Below, in pieces: positions 30,715 to 41,205 of a DNA stretch of 64,000 bases. The stretch spans positions 2,542,001-2,606,000 of the forward strand of contig JAULSU010000006.1 in NCBI GenBank assembly GCA_030512335.1. The letters are read 5' to 3'. Each line of letters begins with the position of its first letter. Position 1 is the first letter of the stretch. The notes beneath the pieces were generated by a model, which saw only the letters and a program-made list of their open reading frames with translations, did not search any database and was not told the origin of the DNA. This DNA is from Immersiella caudata (lineage: Eukaryota; Ascomycota; Sordariomycetes; Sordariales; Lasiosphaeriaceae). The position numbers and the translations under genes are program-made.

Positions 30715-33700
30715 TGGTGGACCAAAAGTTTTGTTGGTATTGTTGACGTGAAGAGAATGTATACATAAACGGACATCAATGAGGGGATCTTGCGTTTGGG
30801 TTACTTCTTGTGGCAGTGGCAAGCAATAGCCGTCGGTAGGTGGTCATGCTGGCATTGACATGCACCGAATTTAGCCCAGTATATACATATTGGGATCTCA
30901 TCAAGTCCAAGCTCTGTGTTCGAGGGTTTCAGTTCGTCAATACAACTGCTTTCCAGGGGATGAAAATTCAGGAGTTCTCACTACACTACAAATATCACAC
31001 CCAGACGGCTACTCAATAACTTCATCCTCCGGGTGCTGGTATCCCAGGAAAATTGTGCGTCGCCACTTAATACCGGTTCTTTTCTTTCCTTCTTGGCTTA
31101 TGACGATGATGTCCGCTAAAAGGCGGCATGATCTGACTAGGCATTGTCTAATATCCAGTTTGCCAGCAACCGCTTTGCCTGTACCCCACTGGAGAGATCA
31201 ATGGTCTTTTAGTAACTGACTCCATCCAACCAGTCTTTGCAGTTTTGGCAGGTAGCATGTGGTGCCCTGTATCTCTTTCCCTCACTCGAGTCTCTAGGCA
31301 GTCAGAGTTCTGATGAGATATCAGACAGGGACTTGAAAGGCAGCCTGTCTCATGGCGTGATATAAGCCTCAATTTGAACCATATTTTTTACAAGGCACAA
31401 TACTCTCCGCATCTTGATTCAAGGTTGGCTGAACGGGCTGCTCGTCCAACGACAGAGCAAGCCCATTTCCCCGTTCCCCTATTCAATGGACAGGATCCTC
31501 CTATCGGCTACACAGCCAGGCGTGTTCTAGATTCAGCCACATCCCCTCCCAGCCTGTGTGGTCGATCACGGGCTTAACTTGTGCCGCCGCCGACCAGATC
31601 CAGCCCCTGAAACCGGCGAGGCCCCCGCGAAGCCCGCAGCGCGGGACATCGGCACATCGCAAAACGCCGCGACAGTGTAGTGAAACAAGGCGTGGGGTTG
31701 ACTCGACATTTTCCACTCACCTACCTCGACAGGCAAAGGCAGCTTCACCTTGGCAATATGCCCGTCGGTGTCCTGCGGAGTTGGTCACATCGCGGCCGCA
31801 GCGACGTGCGTTCATCATGGGCTCGACAAAAGTGTCGTCTATCTTCCTGCCTGACCGGGTCCAGTTCAGCCCACGTGGGGGTTAACAGTGCGTCCGCTGC
31901 GACTCTCAAACGATTTCTAGAAGATTGATGCACGTGGGGTTTCCGCTCGCTTGGTTTCGCTCGGTGGTATTGCCTCAAATCCTTTAGTGGAGTGGTGTTT
32001 TCGAGATGAGATGGAGATCAATGCTTTTGGTACCATCAAGGTTCTCTCTCGGTGTCTGAGGTGGTCACCGAGGGCTTTGTCTTTGGCGTGGAAAGTGTAT
32101 TGCACGGTGGCTTGTGTTGAGAGGGAGAAAGCGTGTTTGGAATACTGTGTGTAATAGGCTGCGTTCCTGAGCCCTGGCATATCGCAATGTATGTGATCTG
32201 GTTGACCGTGAGCGGTGGTTCGAGGTGGCGGTCAGGATGCGCGGGAGCGCGGCGCAGACCCGGGTTGCCGATTCCGCGGCAGGGGAACTTGACCGGTCGG
32301 GTTCTAGCTCTCCAAAAAGAATAACTCTCGGACTTTGAGTTCTGCACCGCGGGTAGTACCATCTGCAGAGATGCATCCTCCTCGGTTAACATTGCGGCTT
32401 TAGAAACGCGAGGGCGCAAAGGGGAAGAATCCGCGAGGATTAGACCCCGGAGCGACATGCTGCTGAAGACGGTGCGCAGCTAGGCCGGAGCGGACCACGA
32501 CCGGTCGACGTCTACCAGCGAAGCGAGCCGCTGCGATACCTTCCGGATCCGTCCGAGTCCCCGGGAGATTTTCTGCCGAATGGAAGCAAGCCCACCCTGC
32601 CTCATGCTACCAGATCTAAGCCCCGACGACCGCTGCGTATGCCCAGCAGGCCAGCCTGTTACCTGTTCCCCGGAGGATTCGGGCACAAGCCGGAAAATCT
32701 GACGATGCGGTATTATTACCCAGGAGGCCGGCCTCGAGAGCATACGTCGTTCATCTGCACCTCACCTCCACACTATGCTGCTTGGAGACGCGGTTCTTGG
32801 GGGCGATGCCGCATCGAGACTTATAGCAGAGTGCCGACCCTCCCTCCTTATTAGCCGGGCCTAGCAGAGGGGTCCGAGTTGACCGGTCTGGGTAGTGCGG
32901 ACGCAGGTGCACAGACAGGTCGGGAGTTTGCTCCCATCTGAAGATGGTCGCCATCGTTCGCGGTTCGCTGCGAGAGTGCAACCGCAGCAAGATCGACAGA
33001 GGGGGGCCCGCTTGAACCATACTGAGGCCTGAGAGGAGCGCGCTCGATAATTCCAATTCCTGAAGAGAACTGGGGGCCGCATCCTCAAGATCCGAGCCGG
33101 TCCCGGGCGATCACCGTTTGGAGATCCCCAGGCCTTGGCCGTTTATTCTTTTGACGAACAGCGCGCAAGAATGGAAAAGGGATGCGGCAAAACTGGCCCG
33201 ACCATATTATATGCTGAGAAATCTGCTTCATGTGCCCCAACTTCAAACTCTCAAGAGACGGCACAGACAACCAACCCGCCGGTTGAGCAGTCAGTAAGCA
33301 AAAAGGGCCGAAAAAGAACGGTGTTGGTAAACAGCCGTCCGAGGCCAACGTCATCCGCGGGCGGAGAAATTCCCATCTCTTTCTTCTGCTACTGCGAAGC
33401 CTCGTCTGGCTGCAAAGGAAAGCAGGGTCGTCGTGTCCGGGGATAGATGAATCCTCAACCACCATTCCTGGTTTCTCCGCGCGGCAGGGTTGGTATGTAG
33501 CACAAAGCGGAAGGACGAAACGTCAGGAAGAAGAAGAGCGAGAAAAAACACCAGGACCCCGGCCGCTTATCGACCAAGACATGGCCATACACGGAAAGGA
33601 AAACCCTTCAAGAAAAGAACCTAGAATCTAAGCCCCAAACAGGCAGGCGCGGTCCTCATATTGAACAAGGCGACGATAAGCCAGACATACAAAAAAAATC

Positions 33701-35347
33701 CAAACCGGCAAGAACGACACCCCTCCATCAACCAAACCCAGCACAACACCGGGAAATTTGCCATCCCCATTCCCACCTCATGTAGCTACACAGTAAAATA
33801 CCTACCAACCACCAACAACAAACGCTTGGCCTCCTTCATCGGAAAAACAGGCATCATCGCCCGCCCGCCCGCCTCTTCAGCCTACCGGCCCAGACGGGGC
33901 GCACAAGCCCCAAGCCGGAAGCCGGGCAGCGACATCATCAACCGTACCACAAAAAGCTCACCTCACCTCACCTCCGTGCAGCGCTGTACTCACCCGACGG
34001 GTCTCTGTCTGTGCTCACGCCCGAGTACTCCTCCCCTCCTGCTCGGGTCCTTTCTCATTCTCATTCCCTCCTTGCTTCACCTCTGGGTGTCGTCTCGGCC
34101 CAGAGACAGAAGAGGTGGGATGGGATGCTTGGCGAGCGAACAGACGGAGGCCAGCTCTGCCTACCTACCCCACCATCCGAGCGCAAGAATTGAAAGTCAA
34201 GAGATCCGTTCGGGTGCAAAGACAGCCACAGCACAGAAAAGCACAAGGACACGCAGTCCAACCCCGGCGGCTCCCTCCGCCTCTGCAGATAAACTCCCTC
34301 GAAGCGGTAAGATGCAAGCCAGCAACCAACTACTGCGAGGAGGTCCTGCGTCGAGTAGAGACCACATCACGTTAGCTTCCCTGTCCTATTCTGCCCTATG
34401 TACGTGTGCGTTGTTCAGTAGCTACCAAAAGCAGATGCTCGGCGCGGGTGTTCCCTCAGCCTTTTTGAGTATAGTCGACGCCACAAATATGTTGCCAACG
34501 CACTGCAAAACACCCCTCGCCAAAGTAAAGGCGAATGCGTAGCTCGACAATCTCCTTGGTCTATTCCTAGAGCTAACTCAAGACTAAGGATCGGGTAGAT
34601 GGTACGTGGTGATGGTACGAAGTAGTGTCTGTAGATGAAGTCTAGAAGTGACCTGGCCGTAGGTCCTAACATCTTGCCCTCCCTCCTTCGCTGCTCGACC
34701 GAATCATCCTCCCTCGTGCCTCCCTCCTCCTCCTCCTCCTCCATCCATCCATCCCCACCTTGGACTTCTCCTTGGACGGAGATGATGAGGCCCTAGAAAG
34801 AGCTGAGAATTCAATGGTGAGGCCGCGAAGACGACGCGCAAGCAAACGCTCCACAGTTTGTTGAGGGGGTAATCAAGATCAAGACGCCGCACAAGTCCTG
34901 CGCCCTGGGGCCGTCGGCACCATAGCCCCTATTCACGCAGCACCATCGCCAGATAGAAAACAGCCTTCCCCTCCACCCATCCCCGCCGCCGTCGAGAGAA
35001 TAAAAAGAATCGGATATTTGCATTTGCGCCCCAGTGATGCCCTCTTTTGGTTCGTGCGCCATTCGCCGTTGCAGAGTCAGCTATGTCGGGTGGTCGTCGT
35101 AGAAGTAGTTGGTGTTGTTGTAGTAGCAGAGTAAGGGGTAGAATATGAGCAGGAAATCGAAGTAGGGAGTATCGGCGTGAAGCTGCTGACCCGAACAGGC
35201 GGAGCGGCCAAAGTTACCAAGTGTTGTGCGGACCGGAGACGGATGCGTAGTGGTGGGGGGAGAGCCCGGCAGGAGGGGGGCTGATGTCGCCGGGCTCAGC
35301 AAACAGAGCTGCGAGCCGCGGCGGCTTCCAAGGAAGCGGCGTGGTGT
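30715..35347. other. 4.6-kb gene-poor stretch between ccz1 and ras2
   Basis: No protein family or RNA gene recognised on either strand. The right-hand part probably includes the ras2 3' leader; it holds a CCT/ATCC microsatellite at 34724-34754. A 293-codon open frame at 33661-34542 has Ser/Thr/Pro-rich, domain-free translation and is probably not a gene. Confidence 0.5.
34724..34754. repeat. (CTC)n/(CATC)n microsatellite
   Basis: A run of CTC trinucleotides passes directly into four CATC-type tetranucleotide units, in non-coding sequence between ccz1 and ras2. Confidence 0.8.
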
Positions 35348-36153
35348 TCATAATACGACGCATCGGCTCTTGCGCTCTTCCTTTCGCCGGTAGCGGCTCT
35401 CCTTGCCCGCCGAGCTCCGTTCCCCCCGGGACCCCTCGTGCTTGCCGCTGCCCGTGGGCGACATCGGCGATGAGGCGGCTTGTCGTTGTCTCCGCAAAAT
35501 CCGGACAACATCGTAAAACGCCTTTTCAACATTGATGCAGTTCTTGGCCGAGGCCTCGACGAACTCGCAGCCCAGCTCGCGAGCCAGAGCGTGCCCCTCT
35601 TGGGTGGACACTTCCCTGTCCGATACCCGGTCGCTCTTGTTTCCCACCAGCATTATCGGGACCGGAGCCGACGAGCTGATGGCGGCGATCGGAGAGCCGG
35701 GGTACGACGGTGATGATGCGGTCGACTCTTTGACCCTCTGGATCTGGTGGTGGAATCGCTTGATGCGTGAAAACGACGAGCGCGACGACACGCTGTATAC
35801 TAAAATAAAGCCCTCTCCGTCTCGGATCCACTGGTCCCGCAGGGCCGTGTACTCCTCCTGTCCTGCCGTGTCCAGCACCTCGAGCATGCAGGCTTGATCA
35901 TCTATCACGGCCTGCTTCCGGTACGAATCCTCAATTGTTGGGTCGTACTGTGGGGTGTCAGCAGGGTTCTCGAACAAGAGAGGGGCGACGCTGGACGCCG
36001 CGGCGGCATCTGAAGCTCGACGAGCATCTTAGAGAAGGGGGGACGCACCGTCTCGACGAAGTGCTGCAGGCACAACTGGATCGTCAGGGCTGTCTTTCCC
36101 ACGCCACCATCCCCGAGCACCACCAGTTTGTACAGCACCATTTTTCCCGCCAT
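35348..36153 (-). CDS. ras2: Ras2-type small GTPase
   Basis: Exon 1 36049-36153, exon 2 35348-35947, one 101-bp intron (GTGCGT..CAG); 234 residues. Motifs in order: P-loop GDGGVGKTAL (from Gly14), switch I YDPTIEDSYRKQ, switch II DTAGQEEYTALRDQWIRDGEGF, NKSD, and SAKNCINVEKAF. A Ser-rich insertion (ESTASSPSYPGSPIAAISSS) before the NKSD motif is typical of fungal Ras2 proteins. The tail is polybasic (RYRRKEERKSR) and ends CVVL. A CaaX box ending in Leu normally favours geranylgeranylation, and there is no extra Cys for palmitoylation. The relative Neurospora ras-2 affects hyphal growth and cell-wall formation. The frame upstream of the ATG stays open for about 125 codons, but looks like leader sequence. 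Confidence 0.95.
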
Positions 36154-38831
36154 GGCGAAATGCGTCGCGGTGGACAAGGAGCACTTGCGGATTGCTGTGG
36201 TTGTTGCGGTTGCTGCTGCTTCGGAGTCTAGGTATCGGACGGGGGGAGGGGGCAGATTGGAGAGCGGCACCCGAGCTTCGAGTGAGGGGCGGTCGACGAC
36301 GAAAAGCGAAGACGGCGTGGCAGCACTCTCTAGCTCGCCTCGCTCCAACTCGGCGCGTAAAAGGTACGGCAGGCGGCAGAGCAAATGGGGAAGAGATGGA
36401 AAGTCCGAAGAGGCGATGGGGCGGTGGCCAGTAGTGTCGCTCGCCGGGGGAATGAATGGAGTGGAATGGTAACAGCGGCAGCGGCAGCGCTGAAGAGGAG
36501 CAGCAGCCGACCTAGAGGTAGTAGGCACGCAGGGCCAGCGTCGAGGGCGGAGGCAGGCGGTGGAGCTAGCAGGCGGGTGGCCTTGGTGTGCCTAAGCTTT
36601 TGGGTGCTTGGCCGCCTGGGGTGAAAGTGGTGTGTGCGTTGTGCAGAGATAGCGACTTTGCTGATACCGGAACAAAGGGCCACCATGCGAAGCCGAGGCG
36701 CACAACCGATTTATTACCTGGCTCGCCTGGCAAGGCATTTGATTTGGTAGCGACGGTCCCGGACGAGGCAGGCAGGCTGCTTGCGGCAGAGAGGAGAGCA
36801 CACAGCTGAGCAACATCACGGCGAGATCAGAAATAAATACAAATCTCGTCCCACCGAAAAAAAGAAACAACATACGAACACCAGCGATGTTGGACCCATG
36901 GCCTTTCTCCACCGCTTCTCTTCTGGCCCCTGGCAATGGCACCTCCCGGCCATTCTTCCCACCACCTCCATTTTCCCCTTGCAACACATAAAAAATGCAT
37001 TTGAGCAAGCTTGGGCGTACACGAGACTCGCACATGCCATGTCACAAAGGGTCGAGGACGCCCGTGAGGCTCATCCGTGTGCCGGTGCACGAGGCCTAGA
37101 CGGACGAGCCGATGAGCCGTCTTCCGTTTCCGCCCCATCGTGAGGATTTGTCCAGCCCCAGGTGCAAGACATCTCGAGCCAGCACCACCCCAAGGATTCA
37201 GCATCCGCACAAGTGATGGGATTAACCACGGCAAGATCCGGTGGATTGATTGTGCCTCTGCCACCTACCTCGACGGGACGAGGTCTGCTGCGGTCGGGGT
37301 TGGCTGCCATGATCCGGCCCGGCAGAGGAGGCTAATAGTGCATGCATCACCCGCCTCCAACGCCAAACTTGACCGCAATGCAAAATCGTCCATCCCTCAC
37401 CCCTGATGGCCAGCACAAAAAGACGAAGCGGTGCGAGCTGACCTGCTTGGCCATCGTCAAGACGGCTGTCCCAGAGGTTACACGGTATCTCTGTGGCATC
37501 TTCGCTGCAGCTCCCAGTTCTGCTCCGATCGTTCATTGGATGCACTCTTGACGCCTGTCAGACACATGTCGTCCCCCACCCCCAGCTTCCAGCTTCGAGT
37601 CTCAACCCGCCCACCTGGGCCAAATGTGTGGCTAAAATAGTCGTGAGGACGGGTCTTCGCCAGAAACCACATTCTCTGCCCGATGGTTCCGCAACTTCTC
37701 CTAGCTAGGTCGGGTGTTTCCCCTCTGCGAAGCTGAACGAAGCGCGCGGGCTTGGCGGCCGCCGAACACTCGCGCCGCCAACTGCATCGTCACACTCAGT
37801 CACGCAAACCGCGCCTGCATCCGCGGCTTCGTCCACGGCGCGGGACGCATCTTCTCCCATTTGCTTCCATCACCATCACCAGGACCAACTGCAGGCCGCA
37901 TCCCTCTGGCCACGTTGATTTGGTACGGCATGGCCCGTGGGTCATGGACAGCAAACCCCCAAGTTTTGGTTTCCTTGTTCAGCCGGTTTCCCACGGCATC
38001 TGAAGCGGCTCCCTCGACTGGAGTTTCCACACGCCGTCCCGTCCGTCATACACGGTCACGCCCGCACGGCTGGGACAGACTCAGCTCTACCTGGGTCAAG
38101 TCAAGTGTCTCTCTTCCGGTGTCCAGTGCCACTTGCTCACTCGCTCCGTCTCGGTTCCCATCGTTGACCTTGTGCTTGTGGAGGGCATATACCCCCGCCC
38201 CTACGGGAGCCAAGTGATCCCGTCAGTAAACTTAAAACTTTTACAACAGATGGGATTTCTACACCCCTCTTCCTGGGTGGGTACCGCGAATACGAGAGTT
38301 GAGCGCCACGCGGGTGTTACACAGATTCTGATGAACCAGCCGGCTGGGAAGGGATGGGGCTTGGAACTTTGACTCCTTGTCTGACTTTATGAGACTCAAG
38401 TCATTGGTGGTTTGGACCCTGGAAAACGTGGTGAAGTCAAGTGTGGGAGAAACGTGGTTGTGGGGGTTGCCTCGGCTTGGGAAGGGAGGTAGGTCTAATT
38501 ATGGAAGTTTGCCTCAGACTGGAGGGGTACAAACAGTTTTGGGCTTCGGTGATTCTTTGATCGGAGGTGATGTGGCTTGGAGGGAGCATGTTGAGGATAA
38601 AGGGAGTGCAACGTGGGCGTCAAAGGGGGATGGACAGGTGACATTTTGAGGTAAGGGTGGTGGGTATGATGAAGTGCAAGTCAAAGTCTTCATGTGGCAG
38701 GCAATCCAGCGGCGCAGACGAGGCTTCGGTCCCATGTCGAGAACAGGATGGTGCTCAATGGTCCTCAGCCCCCGTCGTATCGCGCAACTCGAGAGACATC
38801 TCCACGTAGACAAACCCGTAGAGCAGCACCC
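36154..38831. other. 2.7-kb intergenic stretch upstream of ras2
   Basis: Contains the ras2 promoter and the 3' side of the HAD gene (both minus strand). No gene or RNA recognised. Confidence 0.5.
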
Positions 38832-39611
38832 TCAACACCCCAGTCGCCTCGCAACCTCCTCTATTCCCCCCTCTTCAACCCCGACCCAAAGGTCAACCCA
38901 CCCCTTCGCCTCTTCATACCTCCCCTCCTCCACCCTCCACGCCTCCTCTCCTTTTCTCTCCACATACACCGTCCTCATCCCCTGTCTCCTCGCAGCCTCC
39001 AAGTCCCCCAGATGCGCGGCAACCATGGCCACCTCCATTGGCCTCAACCCCAACCTCTCACAAGCCCCCAAATAAACCCTCGGGTTCGGCTTATAAGCCT
39101 TGAACTCCTCCGCCGAGATTAACTCCTTGAATCCCAAGTCCCCCGTCTCATTAAGATCTCGCAAAAGCGACATGTTCCCATTTGACAGGGTGGCCGTTAC
39201 ATACTGAGAACCAAGTTTTTTTATCCCCGCGGCGGAGTCATCCCATGGTTGGAGGAAGTGCCACTGTTTAGAAAGCTCCTCAATCTCTGAAGTGGTGAAG
39301 ACGCCAGATAGACCGTGGGAACAAAGGAGTTCAACTAGGGAATCATGATGGTGGGTATCGATGTCTTTCCAGGGGGTGGTTCCGGGAACAAAGGAGAGTG
39401 TGAATTTGCCATAGGAGGTGCGCCATTCTCGGACAAATGAGGAGACAGAGAGGGATTTGAGGGCGGCGATGGTGGACGGGGGGAGCGAAGGGGAGGAGGA
39501 GAGTTTGGAGTTGATGGCTTTTGTGAGAGCGGAGGTGATGGAGGTGCGCCAGTCGACGACTGTTCCGAAGACATCGAAGGTTAGGGCTTTAATGGGGAGG
39601 GGAGCGGTCAT
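38832..39611 (-). CDS. Haloacid dehalogenase-type (type II) hydrolase
   Basis: A 259-residue single-exon protein starting MTAPLPIKALTFDVFGTVVDWR; the nucleophile is Asp13 in the FDVFGT motif (motif I). Motif II is TLSNGNMSLL (the conserved Ser/Asn after strand 2), the lysine is in EFKAYKPNPRVYLGA, and the acidic motif is VAAHLGDLEAARRQGMRTVYV. This pattern is that of (S)-2-haloacid dehalogenase-like members of the HAD superfamily, which hydrolyse 2-haloalkanoic acids through an aspartyl ester. Fungal genomes carry several such genes and the true substrate is usually not known. The frame is open upstream of 39611 but residues there do not match the family. Confidence 0.93.
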   Translation of the reverse strand: MTAPLPIKALTFDVFGTVVDWRTSITSALTKAINSKLSSSPSLPPSTIAALKSLSVSSFVREWRTSYGKFTLSFVPGTTPWKDIDTHHHDSLVELLCSHGLSGVFTTSEIEELSKQWHFLQPWDDSAAGIKKLGSQYVTATLSNGNMSLLRDLNETGDLGFKELISAEEFKAYKPNPRVYLGACERLGLRPMEVAMVAAHLGDLEAARRQGMRTVYVERKGEEAWRVEEGRYEEAKGWVDLWVGVEEGGIEEVARRLGC

Positions 39612-40002
39612 TTTTGAGGTGGTATGTTGGGGATGGGTATTTAGATGGTGTTGGGTTTGGAATGTGAGGTTCGGGGCGTTGGAGAGGGGGAGCGGGATTC
39701 CCGGCGATGTCGTGCTTGAGGGTATTACCGGGTCGGCGCTGTGGGGCTCCGGAGCAGTGTTGTCCAACCAGTGGCGATTTACGTCAGGCTTCGTGTACCT
39801 ACGTTCAAGGCCTATGGAGCGCTTTCGGTTGTGAATAGTGCATCCTCGTATATGGACGACGGAGTGAGAACGTAGGTACATGGAAATGGTTGTTGAGAGG
39901 TCGAGTGTAATGTGCGCCCCTGAGCTGGAACAGGTCTACACAAGACTATGCCCGTATTCGCATATTCTGCTTGAAAACCCATCTCCCCGCCCCCTTTTCC
40001 AG
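39612..40002. other. Divergent intergenic region, HAD gene / pseudogene
   Basis: About 390 bp between start codons; presumably both promoters. Nothing else seen. Confidence 0.5.
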
Positions 40003-41205
40003 ATGACATCCCAAGTCGCCCGAAACCAACCCCCCTCCCCCTGGGGCACTCGCTTTCCTCAACCCAACTCTCCGGTACCATCTGATAACCCTCTCGACGA
40101 ATACGCTGACTTCCACGACCAAGGGTATTCTCAGGATGTTTACCCGTTTTCAGGTATGGGATGTCAGCTGCGACGTTGCTGTTGTATTTACGCTCGGTAT
40201 GTGCCTTACCTGCCCCTTTCTCATGCCCCAAGCGTATTCCACGGCTAACACAACAGCCCAGGCTGCGTCCTCTGGGTTTTGAACGGATTCTTCGTCTGGT
40301 ATCCCCTCGCGGCCCCATGGAGCGAATTTCCCGGGCGAAGAAGACGTAGCCGGCGGCTGGACCGCCTTCATCGGCGCAACCATTTTTCGAGTTTGGCTCC
40401 ATCCTGCTAATCCCCGAAGCCCTCAACGAGAACCGCAGATTCCCCTCTTCCAAACTGCCCGAACCCAACCGCTGACGCTCACAGAAACCGACTGCTTCGG
40501 CTGGGCCCTCCCTTTCGCCCCCAACAACATCGAATCTCACACGCCCATCCTCCACCCACATCCCAACTGCACCCACCACTATGCCAACAAGCACACCTGG
40601 ATCTCCCCTTCCTCTTCACCCAAGGGAATCCCCCGGGAAACGCTGGTCATGGTACCTCTCCCTCTCCCCTCTGAAGCCCCACCTCCGCTCAACCTCCTTC
40701 CTCGCTTCCCTCTCCCAACTCATCAGCGCCACCATCTTCTGGATCTCCCATTTCACAGCCCTACCCTCTATCAAGTCCTCCCTCTCGACTCCCGTGCCGA
40801 ACGGGACGTACTGGCTTCCGCAAGTAGTGGGCGGAACGGGCTCTATCGTGTCGAGTAATTTGTTCATGCTGGAGGTTCAGGAGAAGTGGTATCGAACGGA
40901 GCCGGGGCTTCTGGGATGGCATGTGGGATTCTGGAACTTGGTCGGAGCTGTTGGGTTTACGCTGTGTGGGGCGTTGGGGTTTGCGGAACATGAGGGGGAG
41001 GGGGGCGAGCATGCTCTGGCGCTGAGTACGTTTGTGGGGAGTTGGGCTTTCTTTGGTGAGCGACTGTTTTATTTATGGCGATGGAGGTGAGCTGTGTTTC
41101 CGGTGTGAGTAATGCTGACTTAGAGGGTTGTAGATCGGGTCGGTAGTACAGTGGTATAAATCACTGGACAAGTGTCCTGTATCTGTGGGGGATATTGGGT
41201 CATAA
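40003..41205 (+). pseudogene. Fungal multi-pass membrane protein gene broken by five single-base indels
   Basis: Exon 1 (40003-40153, MTSQVARNQPPSPW..) joins by a 108-bp intron to sequence reading CVLWVLNGFFVWYPLAAPW. The same protein then continues in changing frames: an extra base in GGG near 40333, an extra T near 40385 (between GWTAFIGAT and FEFGSILL), a lost base near 40469 (before LTLTETDCFGWAL), an extra G near 40623 (before RWSWYLSLSPL), then a long intact part with FWISHFTALPSI, GTYWLPQVVGGTGSI and LGWHVGFWNLVGAVGFTLCG, and an extra T near 41052. A final intron (41056-41133) leads to IGSVVQWYKSLDKCPV and a stop at 41203-41205. I recognise a widespread fungal integral-membrane family of unknown function. 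The five disruptions all sit in short base runs, so sequencing error must be excluded. Confidence 0.75.

Noticed and set aside
33661..34542. 293-codon open frame on the plus strand
   Set aside because: Ser/Thr/Pro/Arg-rich translation with no domain, poor start context and no splice-linked partner; likely chance opening in GC-rich non-coding DNA.
35905..36528. N-terminal extension of Ras2 by about 125 residues
   Set aside because: Frame is open but the sequence is Arg/Ser/Pro-rich leader-like; the Ras fold starts right after the ATG at 36153.
41134..41205. tRNA-like string GGTAGTACAGTGGTATAAAT
   Set aside because: No B box or acceptor stem; it is the last exon (IGSVVQWYKSLDK) of the broken membrane-protein gene.
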